Source: Flavobacteriaceae bacterium
GTDB taxonomy: Bacteria > Bacteroidota > Bacteroidia > Flavobacteriales > Flavobacteriaceae
Reading direction: 5' to 3'
Length of the DNA stretch: 64,000 nucleotides
Assembly: GCA_014075215.1 (NCBI GenBank)
Contig: CP046177.1
Span: 992,001 to 1,056,000, forward strand
Shown: positions 54,568 through 63,247 of the stretch, in pieces
Numbering within the stretch: the first letter of the stretch is position 1
Layout of the letters: every line of letters starts with the position of its first letter
Translations under genes and position numbers: made by a program
The notes under the pieces: generated by a model
Told to the model about the DNA's origin: nothing
Databases searched by the model: none
The model's input: the letters and a program-made list of their open reading frames with translations, nothing else

Positions 54568-57489
54568 TTGATGAAAAAAATAGTTTTTTTATTGTGGTTG
54601 ATGAACCATTCATTTTTAATCGCCCAACATGTAGATCCGCTTTATACAAATGACTACAAAGCACGGAATCGTTGGGTAGATAGTATTATGAATGAAATGA
54701 CCATTGAAGAAAAAATCGGTCAACTGTTTATGGTACAGGCATATTCTAATAAAGATGAAGAGCATGAAAATTTTATCAAAGAAATGATAACCAAATACCA
54801 TGTGGGAAATCTTATTTTTATGAAGGGAACTCCGGAGAAGCAGGCTGTTTTGAACAACAAATATCAGGCGCTTTCCAAAGTTCCGTTACTAATAGGTTTT
54901 GATGGAGAGTGGGGGTTAGATATGCGTTTGAAAAATACCTATCGCTTTCCGTGGAATATGACTTTAGGAGCCATACAAGACAACAAGCTGGTCAGGCAAT
55001 TGGGAGAACGTATAGGCAAACATTGTAAACGGTTGGGGATACATGTTAATTTTGCACCGGTAGCAGATGTTAATATCAATTCGGAAAATCCGATTATAGG
55101 AAATCGCTCTTTTGGAGAAAATAAGCTGAATGTAACAGCCAAAGCGGTTGCATTTACAAGAGGGGTGCAAAGCCAGGGAGTATTAGCCAATGCAAAACAT
55201 TTTCCGGGACATGGAGATACGGCAACAGATTCGCATCATGCATTACCGGTATTGAATTTCAGTAAAGATCGGCTGGATTCAATAGAGCTATATCCATATC
55301 CCAGGCTGTTTGATGCAGGCGTAGCCAGTGTCATGACAGCACATCTGAGTGTTCCCGCTCTGGAGCCTGATAAAAATTTGCCGACATCATTATCCGGATA
55401 TGTGGTAACCGATTTGTTACAAAAAAAGCTAGGTTTCTTAGGGCTTGTTTTTACAGACGGTTTGAATATGAAAGGTGCTACTAATTTTGCAAGTTCGGCA
55501 GAAATTGATGTGGAAGCCCTTAAAGCGGGAAATGATATATTGCTAATTCCGCAGGATGTCCCAGGTTCTATAAAATTGATAAAAGCGGCATTAAAATCTG
55601 GAGCACTTACCCCAGGAAGAATTGATATTTCTGTTCGTAAAATTTTGAAAGCTAAATATTGGGCAGGATTGCACAAATACCGACCTGTAGTATTAGAGAA
55701 TTTGCACGATGATTTAAATAGTATTGATGATGAATTATTGCATAGAAAATTAGTGGAAGCATCACTTACCATTATAAAAAACAAGTCAAATATTGTTCCC
55801 TTTAGACAGCTGGAAAACAAAAGGATAGCTTATGTGAAGTTAGGAGATGATACCGGAGATGATTTTGTTCGGATGTTGCAAAATTATACTGAGATAACTA
55901 TTGTTTCAGATACCAATTTAAAAGCATTATTAAAAAAACTAAAGCCGTATAACTTAGTGATTATTGGTTTTCATACCTCAAACGAGCACCCCTGGAAGCC
56001 CTATAAATTTAACGATAAAGAGATGGTTTGGTTACAGAAAATTGCAAAAGAGAACGAGGTGGTGTTGGATATTTTTGCAAGTCCGTACAGTTTGCTGAAA
56101 ATCAAATCTTTTGCCAATATAGAAGCTGTAGTTGTTTCGTATCAAAATAGCAAATTAGCTCAGGAAATTTCTGCTCAAGCTTTATTCGGAGCTGTTCGGT
56201 TTAGAGGAAAATTGCCGGTATCTATAAAAAAAGAATTTAAAGAAAATACGGGGCTCACTACATTAAACTTAAACAGATTAAGATATACCATTCCGGAGGC
56301 AGTACAATTATCATCCGGAAAATTAGCAATGATAGATAGTGTAGCAAATAAAATTTTAACTGAAAAAATGACCCCCGGACTCCAGATATTGGTAGCAAGG
56401 AAAAGGAATGTGGTATACCAAAAAAGCTTTGGATATCATACAAATGCAAAAAAAAAAGCTGTTAAAAATTCCGATATATACGATGTGGCTTCCCTTACAA
56501 AAATTTTAGCTTCTTTGCCGATGGTTATGAAAGCAGAAGAAGATAAGAAAATAAAACTTTCATCCAGTGTCAAAGACATTTTGCCAACATTTAAAAAAAC
56601 AAATAAAGATACCGTCACTGTAAAAGAACTCCTATCGCATTATGGTCTTTTACAAGCATGGATTCCTTTTTATAAGTTTACACAGGATAGTATTTCAGGG
56701 AACAATCTTCCTGTCTATTACAGGAAAAAGAAAACAAAAGATTTCTCTATTCAGGTAGCAGAAAACTTGTATCTAAATAAATCGTATAAAGATTCTATTT
56801 ATAAGTATATAAAAGAATCTGAGCAAAGAGAAAAACCAGGCTATAAATACAGCGATCTTGGATATTATATATTAAAAGAAGCTATAGAAAGAAAATATAA
56901 AAAAAGATTAGATGAATTAGCAAACCGTTATTTTTATAAAGCTCTTGGAGCCGATAGAACTTCTTTTTTACCATTGCGGAAGTTCACTAAAGAAGAAATA
57001 ATCCCTACTGAAAAAGATACGTATTATAGAGATCAATTATTACACGGGCATGTTCATGATATGGGTGCGGCAATGTTAGGTGGTGTGGGAGGTCATGCAG
57101 GATTGTTTTCAAATGCAAATGATGTGGCTAAAATGATGCAGATGTATTTGCAGAAAGGTTTTTATGGAGGAAGACGTTTTTTAAAATCGTCAACTATAGA
57201 GAAATTCAATACTCGTTATTTTGAAAAAGAAAAAGTAAGAAGAGGCTTGGGCTTTGACAAACCGCAATTAGATCCGGAAATAGAGGCCACTTGCGGATGT
57301 GTTTCTGACAAAAGTTTTGGTCATAGCGGATTTACCGGGACATATACTTGGGCAGATCCGGAGAGTGGAATTGTATATGTGTTTTTATCAAACAGAGTAT
57401 ATCCGACTATGGAAAATATAGGTTTGATAGAAAATAATATAAGAACTGAAATTCAGAAGATTATCCAGGAATCGATTTTGGAGGAATAA
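54568..57489 (+). CDS. GH3 glycosidase fused to a beta-lactamase-type serine hydrolase
   Basis: 973 aa, exported (signal MKKIVFLLWLMNHSFLIAQ). Residues about 30-570 form a family 3 glycoside hydrolase: LIGFDGEWGLDMRL, IHVNFAPVADVN, ANAKHFPGHGDTATDSHH and FTDGLNMKGAT with the nucleophile Asp, typical of beta-N-acetylglucosaminidases. Residues about 585-960 form a class C beta-lactamase/DD-peptidase fold with SLTK (the S-x-x-K serine), YSDLGY and FGHSGFTGTY. The fusion points to peptidoglycan turnover: sugar and peptide parts cut by one periplasmic protein. Follows the 54056 gene after 26 bases. Confidence 0.92.
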   Translation: MMKKIVFLLWLMNHSFLIAQHVDPLYTNDYKARNRWVDSIMNEMTIEEKIGQLFMVQAYSNKDEEHENFIKEMITKYHVGNLIFMKGTPEKQAVLNNKYQALSKVPLLIGFDGEWGLDMRLKNTYRFPWNMTLGAIQDNKLVRQLGERIGKHCKRLGIHVNFAPVADVNINSENPIIGNRSFGENKLNVTAKAVAFTRGVQSQGVLANAKHFPGHGDTATDSHHALPVLNFSKDRLDSIELYPYPRLFDAGVASVMTAHLSVPALEPDKNLPTSLSGYVVTDLLQKKLGFLGLVFTDGLNMKGATNFASSAEIDVEALKAGNDILLIPQDVPGSIKLIKAALKSGALTPGRIDISVRKILKAKYWAGLHKYRPVVLENLHDDLNSIDDELLHRKLVEASLTIIKNKSNIVPFRQLENKRIAYVKLGDDTGDDFVRMLQNYTEITIVSDTNLKALLKKLKPYNLVIIGFHTSNEHPWKPYKFNDKEMVWLQKIAKENEVVLDIFASPYSLLKIKSFANIEAVVVSYQNSKLAQEISAQALFGAVRFRGKLPVSIKKEFKENTGLTTLNLNRLRYTIPEAVQLSSGKLAMIDSVANKILTEKMTPGLQILVARKRNVVYQKSFGYHTNAKKKAVKNSDIYDVASLTKILASLPMVMKAEEDKKIKLSSSVKDILPTFKKTNKDTVTVKELLSHYGLLQAWIPFYKFTQDSISGNNLPVYYRKKKTKDFSIQVAENLYLNKSYKDSIYKYIKESEQREKPGYKYSDLGYYILKEAIERKYKKRLDELANRYFYKALGADRTSFLPLRKFTKEEIIPTEKDTYYRDQLLHGHVHDMGAAMLGGVGGHAGLFSNANDVAKMMQMYLQKGFYGGRRFLKSSTIEKFNTRYFEKEKVRRGLGFDKPQLDPEIEATCGCVSDKSFGHSGFTGTYTWADPESGIVYVFLSNRVYPTMENIGLIENNIRTEIQKIIQESILEE

Positions 57490-57495
57490 TAACTG

Positions 57496-57657
57496 GAGAT
57501 CTTTGCAGAATTGATTTGGCAAAAAAGTTCGACACCCGAAGAAAATTTTGAACCGAAATAACCTGTTGGTTTTGAGGATTTAAAATTTTCGAGAAGGAAG
57601 AAATTTGAAGTCAAATCAATTCAAATACGGAATATATCACTATTTTGCAAAGGTCTC
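57496..57657 (+). repeat. MITE-like repeat family A, copy 3 (162 bp)
   Basis: Same body and ends as the copies at 3623 and 27279 (left GAGATCTTTGCA, right TGCAAAGGTCTC). It begins six bases after the GH3 stop codon. Flanking bases show no clear target duplication. Confidence 0.85.
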
Positions 57658-57846
57658 TTTGCAATATTATATCCCCTAATATTTAAAATTTGCCCTACGA
57701 GTTTCTAAACTTTTTTTAAAAAAAACATATCTTTTTGTAAATTTTTAATCCTGTCTTTTTCAGAAAAGCACTTGCCTTTTAACCAATATATAATATTACA
57801 AAACTACGGGAGAGATGTTAATTAGTGTTTTTGGAATTTCTTTAGC

Positions 57847-58007
57847 CGAACTCATTTAAATTTTTTGGATGTAAGCGAAAATTAGAAATTTCTAGTTCTG
57901 TTGAAAGCTTTTTTGAGTTGCATAGCAGCGCTACGGAAGGAAAAAAGATAAAAACAGATCGGAAAACAGCAATTTTTTAGCAAATTGAAAAAGTTTAAAT
58001 GAGTTCA
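57847..58007 (+). repeat. MITE-like repeat family B, copy 4 (161 bp)
   Basis: Full-length copy (CGAACTCATTTAAATTTTTT...AAAAAGTTTAAATGAGTTCA), same orientation as copy 1. The gaps on either side (57658-57846 and 58008-58206) are AT-rich with no gene seen. Confidence 0.85.
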
Positions 58008-58206
58008 ATATTAAAATAGTCCAATCTTGCTATGAAAATTCCAAATTTCATCGCTAAAAATACTCGGCTTAACTAAGGCTATGCCTGTGTTTTTTAACTC
58101 GAACTTTGAAATTTTCCTCACACAATCTCTAGACCACCTTAATATTCATTTTGGTATTAATAGCTATTTTTTTTAAATCAGAAGTAATATAAAAGTCACA
58201 ATATTA

Positions 58207-58632
58207 TTAATATTGAACACTCAGTAAAGTACTTCCTGTATAAACACCGGAATCACTTGGTGTTGCATTATCTAATCCGAGTACTCTGATATAACCTCCT
58301 AAATTGAATGTGTATTGTCCATTACTATCTAAAATAACAGAAGGTGTCCCACAAAGTTGGAACCCAATGTCTCCGGCAAACCTGTAGAAGGAGAATAATA
58401 TTGTGGAGTAAAAGTAATCGTTGATCCATTGGCATTTGATAACAAGCTACTACCCCCTGAAGTCCAGTATACACGTGTGTTAGGTGTACCTTTTATAAGA
58501 ACCGTACTTACTATCGGAGATCCTTCAAAATCAGTTTGTGACCCATCTGCTATGGCAGAACTTCCACTTGTTGAAGATGAAAACATACGGGTCAACGACA
58601 ATTTATGGGGATTGATTATTTTAGATGCATAA
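58207..58632 (-). pseudogene. DUF4402-type surface protein gene, truncated and frameshifted
   Basis: On the minus strand, ASKIINPHKLSLTRMFSS...GTPNTRVYWTSGG matches the start of a DUF4402 domain and GQYTFNLGGYIRV...SDSGVYTGSTLLSVQY its end, but a one-base deletion near 58370 separates the two frames. The signal peptide and promoter are missing because the ISAon1-type element begins at about 58633. Such proteins are probably adhesin or fimbria-like; this copy is dead. Confidence 0.65.
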
Positions 58633-59860
58633 AAAAAGACGATGCATTTAGAATTATTAGCATCTATCCTCCCTCAAGATTTATTACTTCATTTTGATAT
58701 TGTATTTTTTGAAGAATTAGGAGATATTTCAGTTAAAAAGGATGCTTTTCACATTTATTTAGAAGAGAAGAATATTCTACCAGAGGGTTACTCAAAGGGT
58801 AATTATGAGTCCAAAGGTTTTATTAGCAGTAAACAGATTCAAGATTTTCCCATACGCGGTAAAGCAGTTTATCTACATATAAAAACAAGACGATGGCGAG
58901 ATAAGAAGACTAAAAAGGGAGCGATTAAAAATGATTATTCATTCATTGCAGAAGGTTCTAAATTAACGTCAGAACTTTCTGATTTTTTAAAAGCTACAGG
59001 TAGAGGCCCGAGAAGATACGATCAGTAATATAGCGAGTTATTACGGTATTTACCCACGAACTTTACAACGCCATTATAAGAAACAGATAAGTGGGTTTGA
59101 TAGTTGGAATCAAAAGCCCCATTGTGAAGATTATCTTATTTATCCGAAGAATATAGGAGAGTATTTAAGTCTTGATGAAGTAAGTCTATCTAAAGGTGAA
59201 CTTTATACCTATTTGACCAACAAGAACGGACGAAGTAAACAAGGAACTTTAGTGGCTTGTGTAAAAGGAATTAAAAGTGATGATATTATTACTGCTATTG
59301 AAAGAATACCCTTAGAACAACGCAAACAAGTCAAAGAAGTAACTTTAGATATGGCAAATAATATGAATTTAACAGCTAAGATTTGTTTTCCAAATGCTAA
59401 AATTGTTACCGATAGATTTCATGTGGTAAAACTGGTAACAGAAGCTTTACAGCATGTTAGAGTACAGCATCGGTGGAAAGCAATAGAAGATGAAAACAAA
59501 GAGCAGAATTATTATGTAATCTTTATCCAAACATCCAACAAGCCTATAAACACACTTTAGAATTTAGAAGCATTTATCAAGAAAAATGTAAAGTAAAAGC
59601 CAAACAACGATTTGAACATTGGTTTGAGGATACAGAAAAATTGGAATTTAAAAATTTCAATACAGCAATGAACAGTATTAAACATCATTTTAATACCATC
59701 TTAAACTTTTTTGACAATAGGAATACAAATGCAAATGCAGAGTCTTTTAATTCAAAAATAAAACTCTTTAGAGCCAATCAAAGAGGCGTAAGAGATACAC
59801 AATTTTTCCTCTTTAGACTTGAAAAATTATTCGCTTAATACCCATAAAATTTACTTGAGC
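58633..59860 (+). mobile_element. Decayed ISAon1-type element
   Basis: Carries the same two-frame transposase plan as 39076-40489 but with an internal deletion of about 130 bases. I could not find clear terminal inverted repeats, so the ends (about 58633 and 59860) are approximate. Its left end cuts the DUF4402 gene. Confidence 0.6.
58642..59838 (+). pseudogene. ISAon1-type transposase, internally deleted
   Basis: First frame 58642-59028 (IQDFPIRGKAVYLHIKTRRWRDKK) ends just after TTTTTTAAAAG; the +1 frame continues FLKLQVEAREDTISNIASYYGIYPRTLQ...LSLDEVSLSKGELYT and DRFHVVKLVTEALQHVRVQHRWKAI. After about 59510 the frame is lost and resumes with LYPNIQQAYKHTLEFRSIYQ...NANAESFNSKIKLFRANQRG. Compared with the copy at 39099, about 50 codons around the middle of the catalytic domain are missing, so it is inactive. 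Confidence 0.82.
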
Positions 59861-59886
59861 CATTTTGGGTATGAGTGGGAAATTGC

Positions 59887-59962
59887 AGAGAACGTCCAGT
59901 ATATGCGTAGTGCGACCGTTTAGGAAGCATTATCGCATATACATTGTTGTATGGCGTTCTCT
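59887..59962. repeat. Imperfect palindrome behind the acyltransferase gene (attC-like?)
   Basis: AGAGAACG...GTATATGCG pairs with CGCATATAC...CGTTCTCT; one arm has an extra nine bases, giving an asymmetric bulge. It begins at the stop codon of the 59961-60608 gene. It shares GCCA-AC...GTATAT with the palindrome at 61937. The position directly behind a gene and the bulged stem recall integron attC sites, but no canonical core site is evident. Confidence 0.45.
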
Positions 59963-60608
59963 ATTTTTTTTCAAGTTTTTTAAGTGGGTTTCCTATATAA
60001 ATTCCACTTTCAGAAATATTTTTAACAACAACTCCACCCATTCCAATTGTGACATTATTGCAAATTGAAATTCCTTGACGGACAGATGAATTAGTTCCAA
60101 AATATACTTTTTCTCCGAATTTACAATTGCCACTAATATTTGCTCCAGGTGCAGTTGTGAAATAATCTCCCATTTTACAATCGTGACCAATCGTAGTATG
60201 TAGATTTAGTTGTGAATGTTTCCCAATTTTAATATTACAAGTCATTATTACACCTGCTGTAATAATTGAGCCTTCTCCAATCTGAACCCAATCAGAAATT
60301 ATTGCATTAGGGTGAATTATTTTCGTAAATGTTGTCCCTTGTGGTAAACTTTCGACAACTTTTTTTCTTGTCGCAGGGTCACCAATTGCCACAACAACAT
60401 TGTATATATTAGGGTTAAATTTTGATTGTGGAATTACATCAACACCCATTATTTTTGTTTCAGTTAAATATTTATCTTCAACCATAAAACAAGCAACTTC
60501 TTCTATTTTTAAATTTGTTGTGGCAATACCGTCTATTACGCACAATAAAGTTTCTCGTCCAAATCCACCTGCACCAATAACACAGATTTTCTTTTCATTA
60601 TTTATCAT
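59961..60608 (-). CDS. NeuD/PglD-type sugar O-acyltransferase
   Basis: 215 aa. N-terminal PglD-like Rossmann part (KICVIGAGGFGRETLLCVID...NVVVAIGDPATRKKV) and a C-terminal left-handed beta-helix of hexapeptide repeats (SIITAGVIMTCNIKIGKHSQLNLHTTIGHDCKMGDYFTTAPGANISGNCKFGEKVYFGTNSSVRQGISI). His in IGHDC is the likely catalytic base. It acetylates a nucleotide or surface sugar for glycan synthesis. The IS3 element begins 14 bases upstream of its start and separates it from any former promoter. Confidence 0.9.
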   Translation of the reverse strand: MINNEKKICVIGAGGFGRETLLCVIDGIATTNLKIEEVACFMVEDKYLTETKIMGVDVIPQSKFNPNIYNVVVAIGDPATRKKVVESLPQGTTFTKIIHPNAIISDWVQIGEGSIITAGVIMTCNIKIGKHSQLNLHTTIGHDCKMGDYFTTAPGANISGNCKFGEKVYFGTNSSVRQGISICNNVTIGMGGVVVKNISESGIYIGNPLKKLEKK

Positions 60609-60661
60609 ATTTATTTTGTTTTGTCTCGTCCTAAAATAGGGCTACAGTTAATTATTAAAAT

Positions 60662-61519
60662 TTATGCTACATTTTTGTGCACGTAATTAGGTGTTTTATA
60701 ATCTAAAGATAAATGTAATCTTTTATTATTATATAATTTGATTGCATTTTTTGTTGCTTTTTTGGCGTGATTGATATTTGTAAATGTTTGGTCGAGGAAG
60801 AATTCATCTTTTAAAATTCCGTTAACTCTTTCGGCCATTGCGTTTTCGTAGCAATGATTTTCTTGGGTCATACTGATTTGTATCTTTTTTCTTTTCAAAA
60901 TTTGAGTATAAACATTGCTACAATATTGTATTCCTCTATCAGAATGATGTATGATTTCTTCGGTATTTTTAGTTTGATAAATAGCTTTATTTAAAGCTCT
61001 AACACAGCCTTTAAGTTCTAAACTATCACTAATATCATAGCCTACTATTTTTCTTGAATACATATCAGTAATAAGTGCTAAATAACAAAATCCATTTATA
61101 GTTCTTATATAGGTAATATCCGAAGCCCAAACTTGGTTAGGTCTATTAATGATCAGGTCTTTTATGATATTTTTATATTTATAAAAACGATGGTAAGAGT
61201 TGGTTGTTTTAGAAGAATATTTTTTCCTTCTAATTAACAAATTATTTTCTTTTAAGATTCTAAATAACTGGTCTCTACCTATATTTATATTCTGTTTCCT
61301 AAAATCATTATGTAAGGATTTCATTAGCTTTCTAGTACCTTCTCTGGGTAATGTTTTCCTGCTTTTTTTAACAAGCATTATTACATTTTGTTCTATTTGT
61401 TTTTTAAGAACAAACCTTTTTTGATATTTGTAATAAGCATCTCTTTTTAACTCGAAAGCATTACAAATAGTAGCGATGGCGTACCTTCTTTTTTTTCTAT
61501 TAATCGGTGCTATTTTCAT
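60662..61519 (-). CDS. IS3-family transposase OrfB, copy 2
   Basis: 285 aa, identical in translation to 45901-46758, with the full DDE core (ASDITYIRT, LITDMYS, ENAMAERVNG). ATG overlaps the OrfA stop. Confidence 0.95.
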   Translation of the reverse strand: MKIAPINRKKRRYAIATICNAFELKRDAYYKYQKRFVLKKQIEQNVIMLVKKSRKTLPREGTRKLMKSLHNDFRKQNINIGRDQLFRILKENNLLIRRKKYSSKTTNSYHRFYKYKNIIKDLIINRPNQVWASDITYIRTINGFCYLALITDMYSRKIVGYDISDSLELKGCVRALNKAIYQTKNTEEIIHHSDRGIQYCSNVYTQILKRKKIQISMTQENHCYENAMAERVNGILKDEFFLDQTFTNINHAKKATKNAIKLYNNKRLHLSLDYKTPNYVHKNVA

Positions 61520-61914
61520 TAAGGCTTTATGTTTAAGTTTTTTTTTAATTCTTCAACATTTTTATAGCCAAGATTTTCAGCAGCTACTTCAAGATAACTA
61601 TCATTCACAAGTTTATCTAGATCCTTTTTAATAAGAAGATCTTTGAGTTGTTTTAGCTCTTTTTGAAGGGCTTTAATACGGGATAATTCGTCGTCTGTTT
61701 GCACGGTTACACGGGTGTTCATTAAATCTTTACGGTCATATTTTTTAATCCATACGTTTATCGTACTAGATTGTATGCCGTAAGTTAAGGCAATTTGTCT
61801 TTTGGAATGGTTTCCTTTGGTAAGTTCTGCTAATACTTTGAGTTTAAAACTCTCACTATAACGTCTTACATATCCATCATTTTTATACATATACTTGTTG
61901 TTTTTTGTATACAT
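61519..61914 (-). CDS. IS3-family transposase OrfA, copy 2
   Basis: 131 aa, identical in translation to 46758-47153, including the HTH domain and the A_AAA_AAC slippery tract close to its end. Confidence 0.94.
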   Translation of the reverse strand: MYTKNNKYMYKNDGYVRRYSESFKLKVLAELTKGNHSKRQIALTYGIQSSTINVWIKKYDRKDLMNTRVTVQTDDELSRIKALQKELKQLKDLLIKKDLDKLVNDSYLEVAAENLGYKNVEELKKNLNIKP

Positions 61915-61936
61915 ATTTCAGGACGGGTCATTTTAA

Positions 61937-62069
61937 TGCCATACGGTTTTGTATATGAAAAGTAGCAGATTTCTATGTGTTATTTTTCAATTTAGAAACA
62001 AAGATAGCAGAAAAGAACCAAACTTTAAATTTAGCTCTTAACTGCTATTTTTTATATACCGTGTTGGCA
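61937..62069. repeat. Imperfect palindrome behind the fatty-acid hydroxylase gene (attC-like?)
   Basis: TGCCATACGGTTTTGTATAT...AGTAGCAG pairs with CTGCTATTTTTTATATACC...GTTGGCA with small asymmetric bulges; 133 bp overall. It ends eight bases from the stop codon of the 62078-62848 gene. The arms share their motif order with the palindrome at 59887. The IS3 copy was inserted three bases from its outer end. Confidence 0.45.
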
Positions 62070-62077
62070 ACTGGCTT

Positions 62078-62848
62078 TTAAACCTCTTTTAAATGGAATC
62101 TTATTTTTTGGATTTTATCATATTCCTTGATATAATCAGGATGTTCAGTTTTCATTAATCTATCCCAAAACCTAAAATACAAACCGTAATTTCCTACAAA
62201 TTTTGAATGATGCATATTATGATATACCGAAGAATTGATAAATTCAAAAAGAAAAGAATTTCTAAACCATTTTGGAGCAATTTCATATCCTAAATGCCCA
62301 TATACATTTATTGAAAAAGCACATAAACTAAATAGTAATAAAGATATTTTACTTATAGGAACGAAAAATAATATTATCACAACAAACATAGACTCCAGAA
62401 TTACCTCTATTAAATGAAATGAATAAGATGTCCAAGGTGATGGATTGATGGATTGATGATGCAGAAAATGTGCTTTTTTATATAATTTTGGATGATGAAT
62501 CGTTCTGTGCATCCAATAAAAATAAGTGTCATGTACTATTAATGCCAACACAATACTTGTTGGAATCCACCATATACTATAATCAGATATAGTACCATAA
62601 AATAAGGTATACTCTTTAAGTGGAGATTTTAGGATTACCAATCCAATCATTACTGCAATGAATGTTGTTTGTACAGAATGTAAAATTTCTCTAATAATAC
62701 CCTTTTTCTTTGCCAAACGTAATTGTATTTTACTTTTTGAAAAGGTATTGGGATATAACTTATAAAAAATTAAAAATGGGATGCCAGCAAAAATAAAATA
62801 TCTTGCTAGGTTTGTTATAAATGGGGTGATGTATTCTAATACGTTCAT
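62078..62848 (-). CDS. Sterol desaturase / fatty acid hydroxylase family protein
   Basis: 256 aa membrane enzyme with a di-iron site built from three His motifs: HDTYFYWMHR, HFLHHQS and the C-terminal HNMHH. Four or so membrane segments surround them. It hydroxylates or desaturates a lipid such as a fatty acid, ceramide or carotenoid-like substrate; which one cannot be told. It follows the DUF2147 gene after seven bases. Confidence 0.9.
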   Translation of the reverse strand: MNVLEYITPFITNLARYFIFAGIPFLIFYKLYPNTFSKSKIQLRLAKKKGIIREILHSVQTTFIAVMIGLVILKSPLKEYTLFYGTISDYSIWWIPTSIVLALIVHDTYFYWMHRTIHHPKLYKKAHFLHHQSINPSPWTSYSFHLIEVILESMFVVIILFFVPISKISLLLFSLCAFSINVYGHLGYEIAPKWFRNSFLFEFINSSVYHNMHHSKFVGNYGLYFRFWDRLMKTEHPDYIKEYDKIQKIRFHLKEV

Positions 62849-62855
62849 GATACTA

Positions 62856-63209
62856 TTATTTGCTTTTTTTCCATTGTAAAGATTTGCTCATTAACCCAGA
62901 ACTAATTTTTAATTCTAAGACCTCTTCTTTTGATATTATTTCTACATTATACCATTCCTTTCTTTTGACGGCATAAATTTTTCCAACCCATTTATTTCCT
63001 TCACTCCGAAGGTCTTTTAGGATAATTTTACCCATTTCAGCTTCCTCGTTGTTGGATGACTTTATTTTGCCTATCAACTGTTCACTTGAAAAGGAAATTT
63101 CAATTATCGTTTCTTCTTTTCCTGTTTTCCATAACCCTTCCAATGATTGTTGTGCAGATGTGTATACAATTGAAAACATCAGTAAGAACAAGGTTGTTAA
63201 AACCTTCAT
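62856..63209 (-). CDS. DUF2147 secreted protein
   Basis: 117 aa from ATG 63209 (an earlier in-frame ATG at 63233 would add eight residues before the signal peptide). Signal VLTTLFLLMFSIVYTSAQ, then the DUF2147 pattern LEGLWKTGKEETIIEISFSSEQLIGKI and GKWVGKIYAVKRKEWYNVEI-like strands. Function unknown. Probably co-transcribed with the hydroxylase gene. Confidence 0.75.
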   Translation of the reverse strand: MKVLTTLFLLMFSIVYTSAQQSLEGLWKTGKEETIIEISFSSEQLIGKIKSSNNEEAEMGKIILKDLRSEGNKWVGKIYAVKRKEWYNVEIISKEEVLELKISSGLMSKSLQWKKSK

Positions 63210-63247
63210 TTTAATTTTTAATAACTGAATCATAATAAATTTTTATT

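Larger units (their letters stand above)
60622..61930 (-). mobile_element. IS3-family insertion sequence, 1309 bp, copy 2
   Basis: Same length, ends and genes as 45861-47169; target duplication TTT at 60619-60621 and 61931-61933. The two copies are in the same orientation 14.8 kb apart, so they are also a substrate for deletion by recombination. Confidence 0.92.

Noticed and set aside
58429..58632. Plus-strand 67-codon frame in front of the second ISAon1 element
   Set aside because: It is the reverse of the DUF4402 pseudogene, whose minus-strand translation carries recognisable motifs.
45858..61933. Composite transposon bounded by the two IS3 copies
   Set aside because: Each copy has its own 3-bp target duplication and the interval holds ordinary housekeeping genes.
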